DNA from: Baaleninema simplex PCC 7105
Lineage (GTDB): Bacteria > Cyanobacteriota > Cyanobacteriia > Cyanobacteriales > Geitlerinemataceae
DNA length: 36,847 nt
Assembly: GCF_000332355.1 (NCBI RefSeq)
Contig: NZ_KB235962.1
Coordinates: 301,700-338,546, forward strand
Direction: 5' to 3'
The position numbers and the translations under genes are program-made. Positions 1 to 8,548 of the stretch are shown here, in pieces. Under the pieces are notes generated by a model. The model worked only from the letters and a program-made list of their open reading frames with translations. It was not told where the DNA came from and did no database searches. The first letter of the stretch is position 1. The number at the start of each line of letters is the position of its first letter.

Positions 1-139
1 GACTCCTCTATTCTCTCAAACAATTGTCCCGTCTGGCTTCCGTCTACCTTGTCACCCTCTCAGAAATTTTTGTGAACTTAGCCTTCAAACTCAGTACGCC
101 TTCGCGTAAAAAATGGCGATCGATGAAGGTTTGCCCTTC

Positions 140-2446
140 TCAAGTGTCAGAATGGGTCGGTTCGGCGGCGGTCGCAGTCAGCGATCGCTCGTACAGTGTC
201 GTAAAATACTGCTTGACTTCCGGGGGAACGGCGGTCAACCGAACACAAAACTCGCGATCGCTCGAACCGTTCCCTTTCACGACCTTGGCATAAAATTCTC
301 CCTCAGCCTCACCGCTCTTTCCGGGGACTTTCAACTGAAATCGCAAATTCGTCAGCGGTGCCATCGCTTCGGGCGATCGTACGCGAACGCGGCCGGGCGA
401 TAACTTCACCAACTGCGCCTCCAAGGTGCGATCGCTCAAATGTTTTCCCGCCAACGGCGTATATCGAACCGCCAACGCCGGAAACAGATCGCACATCACC
501 ACTTCCTCCTCGGGGAGTCGCAGTTGGTATTTCCCGCCGATGCCCACGACCGAATATACCATCATCGGTTCCTTCACCCCCTTGGGCGAGACCTTTTCCT
601 CGTCCTCGACCTCAACGATATCTCCCGTTTCCCGCATCGTCGATTCCGTCACCAAAATTTGCCCGCCGACCGTATAAGACTCGATGCGATAGGTCAAATT
701 CACCTGAGAGCCGACGACCCCGTATTTCGTCCGTTTGAGCGAGCCGATATTCCCGACGACCACTTCCCCCGTATTGATCCCGATACCCATTTCCAAATTC
801 GGCAAATCGCGTTTCGCCATTTCCTGGTTGACCTTGTCCATGGCCAACTGCATCGCCAGCGCACAGGCGATCGCCCGTTCGGGATCGTCCTCTCGCTGCG
901 TCGGCGCGCCGAACAGCACCAAAATCCCGTCCCCCATAAACTCGTCGATCGTCCCCTGATAGGCCGTAATCGCGTCCGCCATGGCCTCGAGATAAATATT
1001 GAGGATCGACACCACTTGTTCCGGGGGAAGCCGTTCGGAAATACTGGTAAACCCGCGCAAATCCGACGTCAGAATCGTAATTTCTCGACGTTCCCCTCCC
1101 ATAGCCAACCCTTCAGGGGTTTCCAGCAACGTCGCCACCACCTCGTCCGTAAGATAGCGACTGAAGGTCTGTCGGATATCGGCGGCCGATCGTGCCACGT
1201 AAGCCGTCACGCCGATGGCGGCGAGGGTTTGCGCCAACAGCGGCGGCACCACGGGAATCCACCACCCCTGTAAAAACGCTCCGTAACCGACGAGGAGAAA
1301 CGCGACACCGACGAGACCTTGTCCGGTGATGCGCCAAAAATAGTTACTGTAACGCCAAATCCAACTGACCCCCGCCCCCAAAATCGCAGCGAGGAAAATC
1401 CACGCCCACTCTTTCGGTTCCGACCAAGAGAGGATTTGCGCTTGCCCGTCGAGGGTCGCACTGAGAATCTGGCTGACGATGTTCGCGTGAACCTCGACCC
1501 CCGCTGTTTTTTCAATGCCCTGACCCTTCGCACTAAAAGGCGTATCGAAAAAGTCTTTGAGGCTTTCGGCCGTCGAGCCGACGAGAACGACGCGATCGCG
1601 AAACATCTCGGGGGAAACGCGCCCTTCTAACACGTCCCGCACTTCGACGGCGGGAAACGTATGCGATCCTCCCCGATAGTCGAGAAGAATTTGATAACCT
1701 GCATTATCGATCCCCACGTAACCGCCGTAATAACGGTCGATCGGCACGAATACCGTTTCCTCGAGTTTGACCCATTGGCGATCGTCGGGGGTGAGTTCCG
1801 GTTCGATCCCTTCAGCTTTTAAGTACAGCATAGCCAGGTGGAAGCCGACGCTGAAGACGATCTCGTCCGTTTCGGGATCGGTCAGATAGAGAAACGCCCG
1901 CCGCAGTTTTCCGTCTTCGTCGCGGCCGAGATCGTTGGCGGCGATGCGATCGAGTTCGGCTAGAACTGGCGGCGGATCGACGCGCTCGACCCCTCCCGTA
2001 ATTTTGGCAATCCCGAGGAGGTTGGGCGTGTTGCGATACACTTTGCTGAGATGTTGATAGCCCGGTTCGACAGGATCTTCGGCGGCCAGCAGTTGCGGGC
2101 GATCGCGAAATATCGAGACCAACTTGGCATAGGAGGGGGGAACGGGCAGATCGCGATAGATGTCCAGACCGATCGCTCGCGGTTCGGCCTCGGCAATGCG
2201 TTCGAGCAGTTCGGCCAGGACGCGATCGCTGACGGGATGGCTGTAGTACTGTAAATCCTGCTCGGAAATCCCGACGATGACCACGCGATCGTCCTTCGGC
2301 CGATCGGGACGGGCGCGAAAGAGAGCGTCGAGGGCGGCTAGTTCTAACCCTTGCAACAGTCCCGTAACCCGCAATGCCACGATCGCCAGGGTTGCCATCG
2401 GCGCGATGACAAATACCCCTCGCCAGTGCCAGAGCTGGGATTTCAT
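140..2446 (-). CDS. CHASE2-domain class III nucleotide cyclase
   Basis: A 768-residue membrane sensor that should make cyclic AMP or cyclic GMP in response to an extracytoplasmic signal. Visible order: one membrane segment at about 10-30, a CHASE2 sensor at about 35-335, a cluster of hydrophobic segments at about 348-420, a class III cyclase domain at about 452-635, and a C-terminal beta-rich tail at about 670-750 that looks like a degenerate PilZ domain. Both metal-binding aspartates are present (D462 in SDLRGF, D506 in MGDG), as is the N583-xxx-R587 transition-state pair. The two base-selecting positions read E502 and G576, neither the adenylate (Lys/Asp) nor the guanylate (Glu/Cys) pair, so the product is uncertain. 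The ATG overlaps the stop of the upstream DUF928 gene by 4 bases, implying translational coupling. Confidence 0.9.
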   Translation of the reverse strand: MKSQLWHWRGVFVIAPMATLAIVALRVTGLLQGLELAALDALFRARPDRPKDDRVVIVGISEQDLQYYSHPVSDRVLAELLERIAEAEPRAIGLDIYRDLPVPPSYAKLVSIFRDRPQLLAAEDPVEPGYQHLSKVYRNTPNLLGIAKITGGVERVDPPPVLAELDRIAANDLGRDEDGKLRRAFLYLTDPETDEIVFSVGFHLAMLYLKAEGIEPELTPDDRQWVKLEETVFVPIDRYYGGYVGIDNAGYQILLDYRGGSHTFPAVEVRDVLEGRVSPEMFRDRVVLVGSTAESLKDFFDTPFSAKGQGIEKTAGVEVHANIVSQILSATLDGQAQILSWSEPKEWAWIFLAAILGAGVSWIWRYSNYFWRITGQGLVGVAFLLVGYGAFLQGWWIPVVPPLLAQTLAAIGVTAYVARSAADIRQTFSRYLTDEVVATLLETPEGLAMGGERREITILTSDLRGFTSISERLPPEQVVSILNIYLEAMADAITAYQGTIDEFMGDGILVLFGAPTQREDDPERAIACALAMQLAMDKVNQEMAKRDLPNLEMGIGINTGEVVVGNIGSLKRTKYGVVGSQVNLTYRIESYTVGGQILVTESTMRETGDIVEVEDEEKVSPKGVKEPMMVYSVVGIGGKYQLRLPEEEVVMCDLFPALAVRYTPLAGKHLSDRTLEAQLVKLSPGRVRVRSPEAMAPLTNLRFQLKVPGKSGEAEGEFYAKVVKGNGSSDREFCVRLTAVPPEVKQYFTTLYERSLTATAAEPTHSDT

Positions 2447-3324
2447 TCGTTCTCCGAACTCGACCGGTTTTGGGTTTGCGCCTCAGATTCAGACTGAGCC
2501 GGTAACGCCCTCGTCGAAGAACTGACCACGGAGAGAAACTCGATTTCGGTGTTGGGGTCGTTTTCTACGACCGTCGCCTCGGACTCTTCCGAAATCACCT
2601 GGAACCCTCGAAGAAGGTAGTTCCACGTCTGGGAAGCGTCTAACAGGTTGGCCATGTAGTCGAACCAGAACCCGGCCTCGCCGTAGAGTTGCGCCCGTTC
2701 GAGGGGATCGGAGGCGTTCGATAACGCGTCGATCAGTTCCGGCGACGGGTCGGCCCGTTCGAGCCATCCGCCCATCACGAGTTTGGTGGTGGGATCGTTC
2801 GGTTTGGCGGGATTGCACTGTACTTCGAGATACCAGCGATAAGGCATTTGAGGGTCTAGAGCGTCCTCGTCTTCAGACCAGGATCGTTGTAAAACGTAGG
2901 GGCGATCGGCGAGGTCGGTCGGCAGTACGATCGCCACTTCGCTGACGGTTTCGATGCGGCCGTTGGGGGTGTCTCGTTCGATGGCGATCGTGGCCGTTTC
3001 GAGACCCGCTTTGGCACTGGCGATATACCAGTAGAGGGTGGGGCGTCCGTCAGCACTCAAGCCGTAATATTCTCCCGTGTCGTCGGTGGGGATCAAGGGC
3101 GTGATACTGATGCAATTACCCTGTCGTGTCGCCCCACCGTCGGCAGATTCGGGAGCGCCGCGATTGGGGGGAGCAAAACGAGCGGCACCTCCATCTGCGG
3201 CAAGGGGAGTACCGCGATCGGGGGGAGAAAATTGAGCGATCGCGGAAGAAGACAGGCCACCGGCGACGGTGAGGGACAGTGTCAGGAAAAAGGTGGCGAC
3301 AGAGCGAGCGCGATTGCGATCCAT
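2443..3324 (-). CDS. DUF928 family exported protein
   Basis: A 293-residue protein with an N-terminal signal peptide (hydrophobic 11-30, AIA cleavage-like site), so probably periplasmic. The start of the mature part carries the DUF928 signature PPDRGTP/GG twice in tandem (about 34-48 and 52-67), ahead of the single conserved cysteine at 71 and a beta-rich body with LYWY and YRWYLEVQC stretches. DUF928 proteins are typically encoded beside CHASE2 cyclases in cyanobacteria. Here the stop overlaps the cyclase ATG by 4 bases, which supports a common sensory unit in which this protein may work with the periplasmic CHASE2 domain (inference). The acidic, Ser/Gln-rich tail (about 270-293) looks disordered. 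The biochemical function of the family is unknown. Confidence 0.85.
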   Translation of the reverse strand: MDRNRARSVATFFLTLSLTVAGGLSSSAIAQFSPPDRGTPLAADGGAARFAPPNRGAPESADGGATRQGNCISITPLIPTDDTGEYYGLSADGRPTLYWYIASAKAGLETATIAIERDTPNGRIETVSEVAIVLPTDLADRPYVLQRSWSEDEDALDPQMPYRWYLEVQCNPAKPNDPTTKLVMGGWLERADPSPELIDALSNASDPLERAQLYGEAGFWFDYMANLLDASQTWNYLLRGFQVISEESEATVVENDPNTEIEFLSVVSSSTRALPAQSESEAQTQNRSSSENE

Positions 3325-3512
3325 AGGAAAGTTAGGGTGATGAGATAAACGACGGATGCGAAACGAAACCCGTTCCCGTCCGTTCGTTTTGTGGGTGCTG
3401 CAAGCAACACCAACAGAGCGGCTAAGTCCAGTCTAGTTCAGGAGTTACGACACCGTCGAGACGAGACGGACAGACTGGAAAACCGTCCGCTCGCAATCGA
3501 GATCGCCGGGGG

Positions 3513-3758
3513 TTAGCCACTGCGATCGATCCACTTGATACTTCGTAACCACGGCCAGATTCCAGTATGTCGTCGCATCGTCACACCTTGACTGTGTTCG
3601 TGAGCGACGGCTTCTAACTCGGATGTCGAAAAGTCGTATCCCAACTGACGGGCAATTTGTAAAAATTCTTCAGGGGTTTCGACCTCGGTAAATTTCTCCC
3701 GCATTTCTGGGTAATGCAGGGCATCTTCGAGAAACTGTTCGGCACTCTCTTTAGACAT
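3513..3758 (-). CDS. Nif11-like leader-peptide family protein
   Basis: An 81-residue protein with the Nif11 layout: an MSKESAEQFLEDALHYPEMR helix, then TPEEFLQIARQLGYDFSTSEL. The C-terminal part has the TMRRHTGIWPWLRSIKWIDR pattern I associate with stand-alone cyanobacterial Nif11 proteins. Nif11-type leaders guide post-translational modification of ribosomal peptides in some bacteria. This one has no obvious double-glycine cleavage site, no Cys- or Ser/Thr-rich core and no neighbouring lanthionine synthetase or peptidase, so it is probably a free-standing family member of unknown role. It lies 126 bp downstream of the PilT-type gene on the same strand and could be co-transcribed with it. Confidence 0.8.
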   Translation of the reverse strand: MSKESAEQFLEDALHYPEMREKFTEVETPEEFLQIARQLGYDFSTSELEAVAHEHSQGVTMRRHTGIWPWLRSIKWIDRSG

Positions 3759-3884
3759 AGCGGTATTGAGAAGTGGAGTTTCGATGGCTGAGAACTTTCG
3801 AGCGTGGGCTGGTGGGAAATCGTTTCGTATCTTCAGGAAGCGTTTCGAGAACGCAGGGTCGAACGCCTGGGTCTTTGCAAGCCA

Positions 3885-5108
3885 CTATTCGGGCATCGTC
3901 CACTCCCGAGGCGAAGACGACGCATCGTACCCTCCCGTCCGCATTAGGCGATCGAGTTCGCCGGGATCGGGGGAGACTTTTTGGGCGTCTTCGATGGTGA
4001 TGCGTCCGTCGAGAATTTCTTTGTAGAGGGCTTGGTTGAGAATCTGCATTCCTTCCATGGTGTCGGTTTTCATTAGGTGGAAGGCTTCGTCTTCTTCGCC
4101 CCGCATTAAGAAATCTTTCATCGCTGCGGTGTTGATGAGGATGTCGTGAACGGCGACTCGCTTGCGATCGGTCGTCGGAAGGAGCAGTTGCGCCACCACC
4201 GCCACCAACGACTCGACGAGCTGCACCCGCATGATGGGTTGTTCGTCGGGGGGGTACAGGTTCAACAGGCGGTTGACGGAGTCAATGGCGTTGCGGGTGT
4301 GGAGGGTTCCCAGAACCAGGTGTCCGGTTTGGGCGGCTTGTAGGGCGGTGTTGATGGTGATGCGATCGCGCATTTCACCAATGAGGATGACGTCGGGATC
4401 TTCCCGCAACACAGCTCGCAAGGCTTGGTGGAATTCGAGGGTATGCAGTCCCACTTCCCGCTGGCTGATGAGGCACTTTTTCGAGGAATGGACGAATTCG
4501 ATAGGGTCTTCGATGGTGACGATGTGTTCGTGAGATGTTTCGTTTAAATGGTCTAGCATCGCTGCCATTGTCGTCGATTTTCCCGACCCGGTCGGCCCCG
4601 TCACGAGAACCAATCCTTGGGAGTATCCGACGATTTTTTTGAGAACTTGCGGCAGGTGCAGCTTGTCGATGGTGGGAACGTCGAGGGTAATCAGGCGCAA
4701 TACCATCGCCCCACCCGTTAGAGAATCGAAACAGTTCACCCGACAGCGCACGAGTCCTGGGTAAAATACGGCGGTATCGAGTTCTTTTTCTTTGGCGAAC
4801 TGTTTGCGTTGTTCGGAGGTGAGAATTTCAGTCAGATATTGCTCGAAAATCGCCGGCGTCACCTTCACCGCGCGATCGAGTTCTTCCATTTTTCCGCGAA
4901 TGCGAAATCGCGGCAGTTCTCCCACGCGGATGTGAACGTCGGACGCGTTACGATCGAACGCCTGTTTGACGAGTTTTTTTACCGAGGTATTCGGATCGGC
5001 CACTTTGGACGCACTGGTACTTCGCTGCTTGGGAGGTGGCGGTGGGGGAGGTTTGTGGCTTCCTGATGCCTTGACGCTAGCCGAGGGTATTTGAGGTTTT
5101 TCGGACAT
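3885..5108 (-). CDS. pilT: PilT-type pilus retraction ATPase (PilT2-like)
   Basis: A 407-residue hexameric AAA-type motor ATPase of the type IV pilus, expected at the inner face of the pilus base where it powers retraction and twitching or phototaxis. Visible: a low-complexity N-terminal extension with a seven-proline run (20-26), the N2D domain (about 40-150), Walker A GPTGSGKST at 171-179, the Asp-box region TIEDPIEF, Walker B DPDVILIGEMRD at about 237-248, and the His box TGHLVLGTLHT at about 261-271. The canonical PilT C-terminal AIRNLIRE motif is replaced by AMKDFLMR, so this may be a PilT2/PilU-like paralogue rather than the main retraction motor. The ATG at 5108 is chosen because a GGAG lies about 10 bases upstream; the open frame continues 29 codons further without family similarity. 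Confidence 0.92.
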   Translation of the reverse strand: MSEKPQIPSASVKASGSHKPPPPPPPKQRSTSASKVADPNTSVKKLVKQAFDRNASDVHIRVGELPRFRIRGKMEELDRAVKVTPAIFEQYLTEILTSEQRKQFAKEKELDTAVFYPGLVRCRVNCFDSLTGGAMVLRLITLDVPTIDKLHLPQVLKKIVGYSQGLVLVTGPTGSGKSTTMAAMLDHLNETSHEHIVTIEDPIEFVHSSKKCLISQREVGLHTLEFHQALRAVLREDPDVILIGEMRDRITINTALQAAQTGHLVLGTLHTRNAIDSVNRLLNLYPPDEQPIMRVQLVESLVAVVAQLLLPTTDRKRVAVHDILINTAAMKDFLMRGEEDEAFHLMKTDTMEGMQILNQALYKEILDGRITIEDAQKVSPDPGELDRLMRTGGYDASSSPREWTMPE

Positions 5109-5747
5109 GGTATCGAACTCCGATGACAAAATTCTGAGTTGAGCTTCGCGAACGAGTGTTATTTTTTTGTAGCAAATCAAATCGATTTTCGACAATTTTT
5201 TCGGGCTGACCGTTGGGTGAATTCGACAATACTTGTTTTAAAACCTTTTACTCTAGCTAAAATTTAACGCGATCGAATCACTTTTTTGTAAAATTTAATT
5301 TTTTCTATATTTCCAGTAAACTGATTGAGATCGGTGAAAAACAACGTGCTTTTTGGAAAAACTTAGAAATTTTCTCTTCGGACAAGCGATCGAACGAACC
5401 GATATTTTTTTCCTGTTGTTCTTTGACGGTCGAAAATCGAACGGCTTACGCGTTATAGCATATAGCAGTCCCAAATGAGTCGTCAAAAATTAAAACACCA
5501 GAAAAAATCTGATTCCCAGTTTCCCGTTCCCAGTTTCCCGTTCCCGATTCCCTTTTTGTTTCAATTTTGTTACACAACTGATTTAGGGTTGCTATAGCTT
5601 GTCAAAAAAGAATTTCAGTCTCTCGAAGATGTGGAGAGTTTGAGACCCGTCTCAGATCGAATTTCCACGCGAGTTTTGGCTCGAAAGACCTAAAAATTTA
5701 TGTTATTTTGGAGGTTTGACGGTCGATCGATTTTCATTTTAGGTCTG
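5109..5747. other. Intergenic region between pilT and DUF4332 genes
   Basis: A 639-bp gap between divergent genes that should hold the promoters of both. It contains the MITE copy at 5461-5596. The rest is A+T-rich with poly-T stretches near 5160-5320. I see no convincing gene; small frames crossing the MITE are by-products of its sequence. Confidence 0.6.
5461..5596 (+). mobile_element. MITE family 1, copy 1
   Basis: A 136-bp non-coding repeat, closely matched by copies at 20568-20693 and 22384-22505. All three share the first ~50 bp (TATAGCAGTCCCAAATGAGT onward) and the last ~35 bp (TTGTTACACAACTGATTTAG onward, then TTGCTATA or similar). The ends form imperfect ~16-bp inverted repeats, TATAGCAGTCCCAAAT against the complement of ATTTAGGGTTGCTATA. 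The middle is a variable run of TTCCCGTTCCC-like units, which explains the length differences. TA ends are typical of IS630/Tc1-type mobilisation, but that assignment is inference. Confidence 0.85.
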
Positions 5748-6203
5748 ATGTCCGACACCCCAGATTCTCGCAAGGGCGATTCCAAAAGGCGATCGCCTCA
5801 AAACTGGCCGCTCGATCGCCTGCCCGGTTTGCGACGCGAAGACTGCCAAGCACTCGAGCGTCTGGGCGTTCGCACCACCCTCGAACTGCTCGACCGAACG
5901 GGTCGGGGCGATCGCACCCAAGCCCTAGCCACCCAATTAGGCATTTCCACCCACTACGTCCGCAAATGGGTCGCTTTATCCGATCTCGCGCGAGTCCCTG
6001 GCGTCGGCTGTCAGTATTGCGGCCTGCTCCTCCATTGTGGCATCATCTCCGCCGCCCAACTCAGCCAAACCCCCATACACAAACTCTATCCCCAAATTCA
6101 ACGCCTTCACGTCGCGACAATGCAGCGTAAAGATTTATGTCCGCCTCGAGGTCAAGTCCTCGAGTGGATTCAAGCTGCACGGCCGTTTGGGATGAGGAGA
6201 TGA
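5748..6203 (+). CDS. DUF4332 (helix-hairpin-helix) protein
   Basis: A 151-residue protein with two helix-hairpin-helix-like segments: LDRLPGLRREDCQALERLGV near the N-terminus and LARVPGVGCQYCGLLLHCGI in the middle. This is the DUF4332 layout common in cyanobacteria. The tail PRGQVLEWIQAARPF is also typical. HhH motifs often contact DNA without sequence specificity, but the role of this family is unknown. The start at 5748 (MSDTPDS) is preferred over an upstream ATG at 5700, because the extra 16 residues are hydrophobic and unlike the family. It converges on the crtI gene across a purine-rich repeat. Confidence 0.75.
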   Translation: MSDTPDSRKGDSKRRSPQNWPLDRLPGLRREDCQALERLGVRTTLELLDRTGRGDRTQALATQLGISTHYVRKWVALSDLARVPGVGCQYCGLLLHCGIISAAQLSQTPIHKLYPQIQRLHVATMQRKDLCPPRGQVLEWIQAARPFGMRR

Positions 6204-6208
6204 GGCGC

Positions 6209-6305
6209 AGGGAAGAGGGGGAGAGGGGGAGAGAGGGAGAGGGGGAGAGGGGGAGAGGGGAAGAGGGGGAGAGAGGGAGAGGGGGAGAGGGGGAGAGAGA
6301 GAAGG
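6209..6305 (+). repeat. Polypurine tandem repeat (GGGGGAGA units)
   Basis: About 97 bases of uninterrupted or nearly uninterrupted purines on the + strand, made of GGGGGAGAG and GAGAGGGA units. It fills the 113-bp gap between the convergent DUF4332 and crtI genes. It opens into frames on both strands that encode only Ser/Pro/Leu or Glu/Gly/Arg runs, which are not genes. Confidence 0.9.
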
Positions 6306-6316
6306 AATTCACTCAA

Positions 6317-7777
6317 CTATCCATTGTTTAAAATCAAATCGGCGGCGATTTTGCCGGAATTCAATACGCCGGGGATTCCCGCGCCGGGATGGGTTCCCGC
6401 ACCCACTAAATATAAATTCGGAATGGCTTCGCTGCGGTTGTGGGGGCGGAACCAGGCCGACTGAAACAAAGTCGGTTCGACGGAAAAGGCACTTCCGAGA
6501 TGGCTGTTGAGTGTCGTGCGGAAATGACGGGGATCGATAAATCGTTCCGTGACGATGTGTTTCGATAAATTGGGCAGATAGTGACGTTCGAGAAACTCCA
6601 CGATGCGATCGCGATATCTCGACGCCACAGTTTTCCAGTCGATATCTCCGGCCAAATTCGGCACGGGAGACAGCACGTACCAACTATCGCATCCCGGCGG
6701 CGCGAGACTGGGATCGGTCGCGGTCGGGTGGTGGAGGTACAGCGCGAAATCCTCCGCCAAATGGTGATGTTGAAAAATATCGTCCATCAACGTTCGATAG
6801 CGCGGTCCCATGAGAATCTCGTGATGCGCCATGTCGGGGTATTGTCGGTCGGTGCCGAAATACAACACGAACAGCGACATCGAATAGCGCAGGCGGCGCA
6901 ACTGGGGACGCCGGAACCTCGGCGGAACTAAATGTAAATAGGTGTGGGCGACGTCGGCGTTACTCACCACCGCGTCGGCGGCCAACACCTCACCGTCGGT
7001 CAACCGCACCCCCGTCGCGCGTTCCGTATCGGGGTCGATGGTAATGGCTTCGACGGGAGATTTTTGTCGCAGCGTCCCGTGTAACTGGCGAAATAGCGTC
7101 ACCAACGCCTGCACCAGCGCCCCCGTTCCTCCGAGGGGAAACCACACCCCGAACTCTTGTTCGAGGCGGTGAATCATGGCGTAAACCGAGGGGCTTTGAA
7201 AGGGATTGCCCCCGATCAGCAATGGGTGAAAGCTAAAGGCTTGGCGCAAGCGGGGATCTTTGAGATAGCGATTCACCAAACTCGTAACCGATCGATAGGT
7301 TTGCAAGCGCACCATGTCCGGGGCGACGCGCAACATATCGAGGAAACTCAGAAACGGTCGTTCCATCAGGGGCAATCCCGCCTCGAAAATGTCCGAAGCG
7401 GCTTGGCTGAAGCGAAGATAGCCTTTTTCGTCGCTGGGTTTAAACTGGCGAATTTGTTCGAGGAGCGCTTCGCGATCGCTGTTGTAGCGAAAGATCGAAC
7501 CGTCGGGAAACCGGACGTTATAGAACGGATCGAGCCGGACTAATTTCACGTAATCGTCGATGTTTTTCCCCGCCACCTCGAACAGTTCCCGAATTAAGTT
7601 CGGGACGGTCACGATGGTCGGCCCGGCATCGAAGGTAAAGCCGTCTTGCTGGTAAACGACCGCCCGACCGCCGGGTTGACTGCGTTTGTCTACCACAGTC
7701 ACCGAACATCCGGCAGCTTGCAGGCGAATGGCGGCTGAGAGTCCTCCCAAGCCGCTTCCAATAACGACGACCTTCAT
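6317..7777 (-). CDS. crtI: CrtI-type phytoene desaturase
   Basis: A 486-residue FAD enzyme expected to carry out successive desaturations of phytoene toward lycopene (or a related desaturation/isomerisation) at the membrane. The Rossmann motif GSGLGGLSAA is at 8-17. The stretches RLQAAG, PGGRAVVY, GFTFDAGPT, AFSFHPLLIGGNPF, GVWFPLGGTGALVQAL, SLFVLYFG, AEDFALYLH, SAFSVEPTLFQSAWFRPHNR and the C-terminal NLYLVGAGTHPGAGIPGV match proteobacterial CrtI almost phrase by phrase. These are closer to CrtI than to cyanobacterial CrtP/CrtQ, CrtH, CrtO or CrtD. Most cyanobacteria use CrtP/CrtQ/CrtH, with Gloeobacter the known CrtI user, so this copy is notable. No crtB or other carotenoid gene adjoins it. 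It lies 26 bp downstream of the 7804-8511 gene and may share its transcript. Confidence 0.87.
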   Translation of the reverse strand: MKVVVIGSGLGGLSAAIRLQAAGCSVTVVDKRSQPGGRAVVYQQDGFTFDAGPTIVTVPNLIRELFEVAGKNIDDYVKLVRLDPFYNVRFPDGSIFRYNSDREALLEQIRQFKPSDEKGYLRFSQAASDIFEAGLPLMERPFLSFLDMLRVAPDMVRLQTYRSVTSLVNRYLKDPRLRQAFSFHPLLIGGNPFQSPSVYAMIHRLEQEFGVWFPLGGTGALVQALVTLFRQLHGTLRQKSPVEAITIDPDTERATGVRLTDGEVLAADAVVSNADVAHTYLHLVPPRFRRPQLRRLRYSMSLFVLYFGTDRQYPDMAHHEILMGPRYRTLMDDIFQHHHLAEDFALYLHHPTATDPSLAPPGCDSWYVLSPVPNLAGDIDWKTVASRYRDRIVEFLERHYLPNLSKHIVTERFIDPRHFRTTLNSHLGSAFSVEPTLFQSAWFRPHNRSEAIPNLYLVGAGTHPGAGIPGVLNSGKIAADLILNNG

Positions 7778-7803
7778 AGTGATTTTGTCGGGTTTCTGCT
7801 GGT

Positions 7804-8511
7804 TTACTTCTGTTGCAGCGCTGCTTCTAGACGTTCGACAATGGTACGGGCCAGCGGTGCGAACAACTCTTGTTTTTGTTGCGTTTCGGCTTCGGTGTCG
7901 CCCGAGGTCGTTTCCGTTTTAAAAGACAGTCCGGATTCGGCGTCGGGAACCAAGCGAATTCGACCTAAATCTCCGAGTCGCACGTGGGAAAAGCGATAGG
8001 AATAGACGCCTTCGGCTTCTTCGGTGGAGACGGTGACGCCGTCGGGAAGCGAGACGGGGAGGGAGTTTGCGGCTTGCGCTCCGTCCGTTTGGATGGTTCC
8101 GTCTTCGCGCACCCACATCGCCTGAACGCTGGAGGAACTGGCGATGACGATGACGGCTTCGGTTTCGGGGTTGTAGGTGCGGACTAATTCGGCCACGTTT
8201 TTTTTCGTGGCTGAGTCTGCCATCCACAGAACCGTGTCGCTGTGGTCCTGGGCGATGTAGTAAATGATGGTTTCGACGTCTTTTTGGTCGTAGAGAACGA
8301 GACCGCGATCGCCTCGGCGTTTCGATTGCGCGATCGCTTCGTCTACGGCGCAGGGTAGCAACACTGAAGCGACCTGTTCGCGCATACTGTCGTCCCAAGT
8401 GAGGGGATCGCGAAAGCGAGCTTTCCAGTCGTCTGGAACTCTAGCCATCATGCGATCGTAAATAGCGGGGGTCACGTCTACAGCAGGCGGACGCTCGGGA
8501 ATAGGGGTCAC
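7804..8511 (-). CDS. Hypothetical protein downstream of antiporter
   Basis: A 235-residue soluble protein I do not recognise. An N-terminal helical half (DRMMARVPDDWKARF, then DDSMREQVASVLLP) leads to an alpha/beta-looking core (IIYYIAQDHSDTVLWMADS, AVIVIASSSSVQAMWV). A beta-rich segment follows (VYSYRFSHVRLGDLGRIRLV), then a charged helical tail. There is no signal peptide or membrane segment. The GTG at 8511 is chosen because AGGAG sits 7 bases upstream; the longer frame beginning with TTG at 8532 would bury that site. It lies 37 bp downstream of the antiporter and 26 bp upstream of crtI on the same strand, so an antiporter-orf-crtI transcript is possible. Confidence 0.65.
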   Translation of the reverse strand: MTPIPERPPAVDVTPAIYDRMMARVPDDWKARFRDPLTWDDSMREQVASVLLPCAVDEAIAQSKRRGDRGLVLYDQKDVETIIYYIAQDHSDTVLWMADSATKKNVAELVRTYNPETEAVIVIASSSSVQAMWVREDGTIQTDGAQAANSLPVSLPDGVTVSTEEAEGVYSYRFSHVRLGDLGRIRLVPDAESGLSFKTETTSGDTEAETQQKQELFAPLARTIVERLEAALQQK

Positions 8512-8548
8512 GGTCTCGCTCCTCGGTCTCAACCCGTCGATTTTAACG

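Noticed and set aside
440-1273. 277-codon + strand open frame
   Set aside because: It lies wholly antisense to the CHASE2 cyclase, is Arg/His-rich and shows no family pattern; a shadow of high-GC coding sequence.
5295-5486. Small frame beginning MTTHLGLLY, also seen at 20336-20593
   Set aside because: The shared start is the left end of MITE family 1 read outward, not a conserved peptide.
6061-6331. Frames rich in Ser/Pro/Leu or Glu/Gly/Arg
   Set aside because: Direct translation of the purine repeat; low complexity only.
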